A DNA stretch of 64,000 nucleotides from Nectonema munidae (Eukaryota > Nematomorpha > Nectonematoida > Nectonematidae): assembly GCA_030549495.1 (NCBI GenBank), contig JAUIRK010000993.1, positions 1,223,501-1,287,500 of the forward strand, in the 5' to 3' direction. Below are positions 41,201-47,200 of the stretch, in pieces (within the stretch, counting starts at the first letter, position 1; the number at the start of each line of letters is the position of its first letter). The notes under the pieces are model-generated. The model saw nothing but the letters and a program-made list of their open reading frames with translations. It made no database searches and was not told the origin of the DNA. The position numbers were made by a program, and so were the translations under genes.

Positions 41201-44200
41201 CACTTTTCTGCTTTGGATAAGATGGCGAGGGAATTTCCTTATTCTAGTTAGCAGATCTGTTTTGTTGAGGGAGTGTGATTTGTCTTCGTAGATTTGGGTA
41301 GGGAAGACTGTCTCTGGAATTTGAAAACAGGGGGTGATTGGTAAATTGTGCCAGTTGTACCCCATTTTTGCCAAAACGATGGAGCTGGGCAAGGTCTGGT
41401 TGGTTACAGATTCTTTAAGACGATGTTCCGAAGGGAGGAGATCCCCATTTATGTACCACATTTTACATTTAACGAATTTTGCTTTCAGGATATCAAAGGC
41501 TAGGTTACTCGCAAGCTCTTGGGCCTATTGAGTTATCTACCTCTTTCTGATGGTTGATGTTTTCATAAAGGGAGTTCAACCCTTTAAGGTATTGTATGTG
41601 AGGGTGTCCCCATAATCGGAAAATGCTCATGTAAACTGCTACGAGATCCATGCTGTCAGCTGATTCTATGATAGAAAAGAATCTGGATATGGTGGGGCTC
41701 CCATCGGTGTTGAGGGTATTCTTTTTCAAAATCATTGCGTTTTTGAAGCTCGTCATGGAGGGGATGAGGGGTTTATATTTTGAAGCCAATTCGGAGGCAG
41801 TTAAATTGCATAATGGTTCAAGGAGTTTAATTATTTTGTAGATGCTGTTCCCCATGGTGGAAAGAATTGTGTCCCTGACAAATAATCAAATCTGTTTGTT
41901 AGGTATGTTAAGGCCGAAAAACGTCCAACGAGTACGTTTTTGATCATAAGGGTAGAGTTGCGATGGAAGGGAAATGTGCAATAGCCTGGTCCCACTATGA
42001 GAGAACCGAGAAGAGGTGTCTTCCTTTGGAAGTCCACACATTTTCTTCCCTCCCTTCAGTTACTTCAAAGTTATAAGCAACTTTAGACAGTTGGTCTCTC
42101 TCACTTGAATTGCCAGAGTTCATCCAGGAGACAATTGTATGGAACAAATAAGGCCTCTCCCAATAAGATGCAATTTACGTTTCAGTGTTTGATGATGACA
42201 GAGAAATATAAACGTCTAGTTTCTTTTTCTTCGGATGTGAAAGTGTCAGAGATCCCTAATCCGGCCCAAAAACTGCGGAGGGTGTGGAAATAACAGTTGG
42301 TATCTTCCCTCAACAAGTGAGTAACAACTTTCAATCCGGTAGCAGTTTTCCAGGTAGTTAGGAAGAGATCAGTGGAAACAGATTAGTCTTTAACGGATGA
42401 TATGTCTTCTTGGATAATTGAAGGCTAGACCTTACTTGGGATAGTTTCAAGATACCCTTCCAGGGTGTGCCTTTGATTTCCGACAAATGTTCGTTGAGAT
42501 CATCGGCGATCAGTGGGGAGTTGAGACTGTAGTCGTGTTTGGAAAAGATCGGCTTGATCCCGCCCTTGCGTTTTGTGAATTGGTGTTGGGAGTTGAGCGA
42601 GAAGCAGGAGAGAGAAGAATGAAGAAAATCCGTTGTGCGGCTGCTTTTATAGTAGCAGTCATAGGCTGATGGCGGGAAAGGCTCCCATTGGTTCCCTAGA
42701 TTACCCGGTGTTCCCGCTAAATCATGTTGATTGCCAATTTGCAATCCTGTAAAACTTCCTGTAAACTGCCGTCAACTAGGCGCCAAGGGAGGAAAATCCC
42801 TTTGATCAAGCAGGCTAGTTAACAGCTTACCCAGCCTATCTGGTAGAGTTAGGCTTGTCCACAAAAACCATCAATTCGGATCTCTCCGCGTAGTAAATCG
42901 TGTGTGCGGCTAATCACGTGGGAGAAGCCTAGAAAGTTGTTTATCACTTCAAAAATAGGCCTAATCGAGGCGTTCCGCTGGTGATTATTCCATTTGGAAT
43001 AATCCAAATGGTTGCAGATGGTCAACTGTTTGTATTCGTTTGAGCCGTGATGCGCAGTGGTCGACAAAAGTTTCTTGAGAAGTGTTTCAAAGGAGTCTGC
43101 CATTGTGATTCCGTTATAAAATGGCAGTATGAGATCCTTGATGAGGTACTCTGTTATCACAAAATACTCTCGGAGCTCCCATGACATGAGAGCGAAGAAT
43201 CGACCTTCCTCCTTCAATTCACGTTGAAATGTCTGAATTGGGCAACAGTGAATATTCAAGAGTATATTCACATCTTTCAAAACAAATATCATCTTTGCTA
43301 TAAACATGTGTTATGTGAGGGAAAATTTATTTGGAAAATTCTGATTTTTTTTTTAATTTTTTCAAAATAAATATTTTTGATTGATTTAGATATGGAAAAA
43401 AAATATATTTTTTTAAATATTTATATTTAAAAACAAAAAAAAAAGTATTAGTTATTACGAATGTGTCGTTTAATTTTTCCTAAATCTAATTTTGTAAGTT
43501 TAAAAAAAATTCTGTTTTCAAGAATGTCCCCCCTACTTATAAGATATCAGCGAGACCCATGCTGAGAGGGATAGTTTCAAGATACCCGTCCAGGGTGTGC
43601 CTTTGATTTCCGACAAATACTCGTTGAGATCAGTGGGGAGTTGAAACTGTAGTCATGTTTGGAGAAGATCTGCTTCATCCAGCCCTTGCGTTTTATGAAT
43701 TGGCGTATCCAAGTCGAAGTCTACAAGTTCTTCCCACTCAGAATTTAATTCGGGGTCATCCAAGTTGATGTAATAACTCATCCCCAGATTCGAATGAGAA
43801 ATTGAAAAATGACAAAAGAGAATTGTAAAAATGGACGAGAATAATAAATAATACTTATTGAGAAATCAAGCTACCAGCAATTATATATAAGTGAGGGGAT
43901 CATTTTTCAAACTGAAATTATCTTGATTTAAATTAGATTCTTTTAGTTAGATATCAATCTCTTAATGTGTCATAACAAGTTTTCGTCGGCAATTGTTTCA
44001 ATCGCAATTTCCATACCAAACGTAGTTTTTAACAATAACAGTTAGTTAGTTAATTACTTGATTAATTTGCATTTTTTTAGTTCGATAGGATGTCTTGATT
44101 AAAGTCCTTCGTTACTTTAAGAGTTGGTAAAATTCGATAACAATTAGAAGATTGTAACTTCATCATAACTATCGATTAACACATTTATTCCAAACTTAAC

Positions 44201-47200
44201 TTAACAGTGTCTATAAATAGCAAACAAATGTCCATTAAGATCGCGTGAAGGCTTGTCAATCAAATTTGAAATTATACCGCATAATTACAAAATATAAAAC
44301 TGATTCAATGAATTGTATATGGATGTCGAATAGACCTACACTACAATCTTTTTCATATATTATGAGTTGTGCTGTCCATTCGTAGCGCTACTTGCAATTG
44401 AATATTCATTTGTACATGGAATAGAAACCATCGTAGTATACAGGTTGGAGATATATATATATATTATTCAAATAAATATGGAAGATATCTTGGATTCTAG
44501 TCTCCTGTTTAATTCGTATAATGTTAGTGAAATGCTTCTAGATTTAAGTTCTTTCAAACTTAGGCTTTTCATGCATATGTTCTGTCCACTCTCAAATAAT
44601 TTCAGCCACAAATTTCTTCTTAGAGCTTGTATTTTTTTTAATATTCTTCGTGTGTTTCTTTATCTGAATATTTTTAGTGCGTTACACTGATATGGAAAGT
44701 GAAGATTATGAATTTTACAAAGGGTTGGTCTATCTTCTGGAAAACAATATAGAGGATTTGGGATACGATTTAACATTCAGCACTCAAGTACACACTAGAT
44801 TTGAAGAATATAAAACATTATCACATTAAAATCGCATCATATTCTTCTTAGGTGCAAGAGTTTGGTGTGACTAAGACAAAAGATTTGGCAGAAAATGGCA
44901 AAAATGTCATCGTCAACGAATCAAATAAAGAGGAGTACGTAAAGTTAGTGTGCATTTCCAGAATGACGGATTCCATCAGTGAACAACTCAACAGGTTTGG
45001 CGACTTCTTACGCTAACTAAAGCGCACCGACCTACCGCTTAGCATCTAGAAGCTACTTTGCTTGGATACAGGACTGCTTCTACTAAATTCTCGGCCCCGA
45101 TTAAATAACCACCGGTAGCGGGTATCCTACTCAGGGTTGTGATATTGTCTTTTTTGTCGCGATTTGAGTAGATCGGGGCATATAAAGTTACACAGAACGA
45201 AATGTTCTTTCTTAATAAAAAAAATATGCTATAATTATAGACAAATATATTAGACTCAAAAATTAGTTGTTTTTTGTGTTTGCATCACATGTTGTACAGG
45301 AATTTGAAAAAGTTGACACTTTATTCGGCAAATAAAAGCTGCTCCTCATTCATTATTCCATAGATTATTATTCTTACGCCATAGAAGTATTCGAAATAAA
45401 TTATATGATTTTAATGGGCATAAAAAATTTATCAAGTTGATTTTGGAGTAATATTTTTAATACAACGTGACGAGTTCCTTCAGCAAAATAACACTACTAA
45501 AACTCATTTGGAAATTTAAAAAAAAACCTAAAGAAAGATGTCTGTCTATGCTAGAAGAAGCTTTAATACAAGTTACTACCTTCGTCAAAAGATACATTTG
45601 AAGATCTATCAAAATTTGTCCCAACTAGTTTAAACCAACTCTCAAGACCCATATTCAAAGATTTGTTTTTTTATGCCTTCTAGAGAATATTACGGGACAG
45701 AGGACGGCAATGAATAACTTTTCTCAAAAGCTTGCTTCAATACACGAAAATGGACACCACGGTTCTACTACACGCTGCTGAAAATAGAGAGTATTGGCAT
45801 TATCTAGTCGCCAACGTCACGTGATATGGCACTTGAAGAAGAAGAAGAAGAAGAAGAAGAAGAAGAAGAAGAAGAAGAAGAAGAAGAAGAAGAAGAAGAA
45901 GAAGAAGAAGAAGAAGAAGAAGAAGAAGAAGAAGAAGAAGAAGAAGAAGAAGAAGAAGAAGAAGAAGAAGAAGAAGAAGAAGAAGAAGAAGAAGAAGAAG
46001 AAGAAGAAGAAGAAGAAGAAGAAGAAGAAGAAGAAGAAGAAGAAGAAGAAGAAGAAGAAGAAGAAGAAGAAGAAGAAGAAGAAGAAGAAGAAGAAGAAGA
46101 AGAAGAAGAAGAAGAAGAAAAAGAGTGGAATATTAGCGCTATTGAGGAACAATACAAAAAATACCTTTTGTTCATTGGAAAAATAATCTCTATTTATCAA
46201 TTAAGATACTGAACAATTTTGGTTCGGTGTCGTTCAACATCCAGGATTTAAAGAGCTTGTTACTTTTGCCCTTACTTGTTTGATAACCCATGTAAGTAAT
46301 GCTGTAGTTAAGAGGAAACAGAAAGCAGATGAATCTTTTTGATGCTGTTGTGAGAATTCGGTCAGAACTATTGCTTTCAAACAAATGTTGCAAAGATTTT
46401 GCTCCATCTTTGAACATTTTAAATTATTTTACATCTGATAAAATTTATCCTGCAAATCCTACTTCTTCTAATGACGAAGTGGGTATATGTTTTTTGAAGC
46501 ATTAAAAAATGATAATAAATTTGCCTGGCTTTGAATAAAAATTAATCTGTGTTAGCCTTGGCTCTACTTTTAAATTTTTGTGTGTTAATATTTTATGCAT
46601 AATGCTCGTTTTAAACCAAGGAATAAAATGAATAAAAAACATCATGCATTTCTTTTAATCTAAATAAATAAATATACATAAGTCGGTTTTACGGCTACTT
46701 TCCCGGCAAGGTTCTAGCCGGTTTTGCAACTATGAAAACATATAAAGACTTCCTAATTTTACATTTCCAAAATTTCTTTTTTCATATCCTTAGGAGCTAA
46801 ATCTTTCCCTTTTAAATTTGGTCTACCCTTATATTTACGTATAGTTTGCTGTTTCTACGCTATATTAATTATCTCTTCATATCGTCTTCTGTCTACATGC
46901 CCAAACCACCTTGATCTTTGCCTCTCTATTACTTCATTGATTTCATTTACATTACATAAACTTCTTATATTTTTCATTGCTTAAATTGTCTTTAGATTTA
47001 CAAATAATTCTTAACATTCTCATCTCAGTTGTGCTTAAGCCTATTTTTCTCAACTTCTTTTAACGCCCAACTTTGACTACTCTATACTAAACTAGATCTA
47101 ATACAACGTTTATAAAGATAACCCTTTATGTTTAAAGAAAGAGTATTATCTCATAGAATACTACTTATTAAAGATTTAAATTTCTTCCAAGCTAGTTTTA

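Larger units (their letters stand above)
39913..44677. other. HUWE1 intron 31 (4.8 kb), hosting the viral insert
   Basis: This intron separates two HECT-domain exons. It contains the truncated hAT end, both viral L copies and AT-rich filler. The host splice sites (GTAACC donor at 39913, TTTTTAG acceptor at 44677) are intact and in phase, so the insert need not disrupt HUWE1. Confidence 0.8.

Noticed and set aside
42105..42293. Plus-strand frame inside the viral insert
   Set aside because: It is the antisense shadow of the L-like sequence and has no similarity of its own.
45794..46212. Poly-Lys, poly-Glu and poly-Ser frames around the GAA tract
   Set aside because: They are pure consequences of (GAA)95 in an intron. 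Neighbouring exons join across it in phase.
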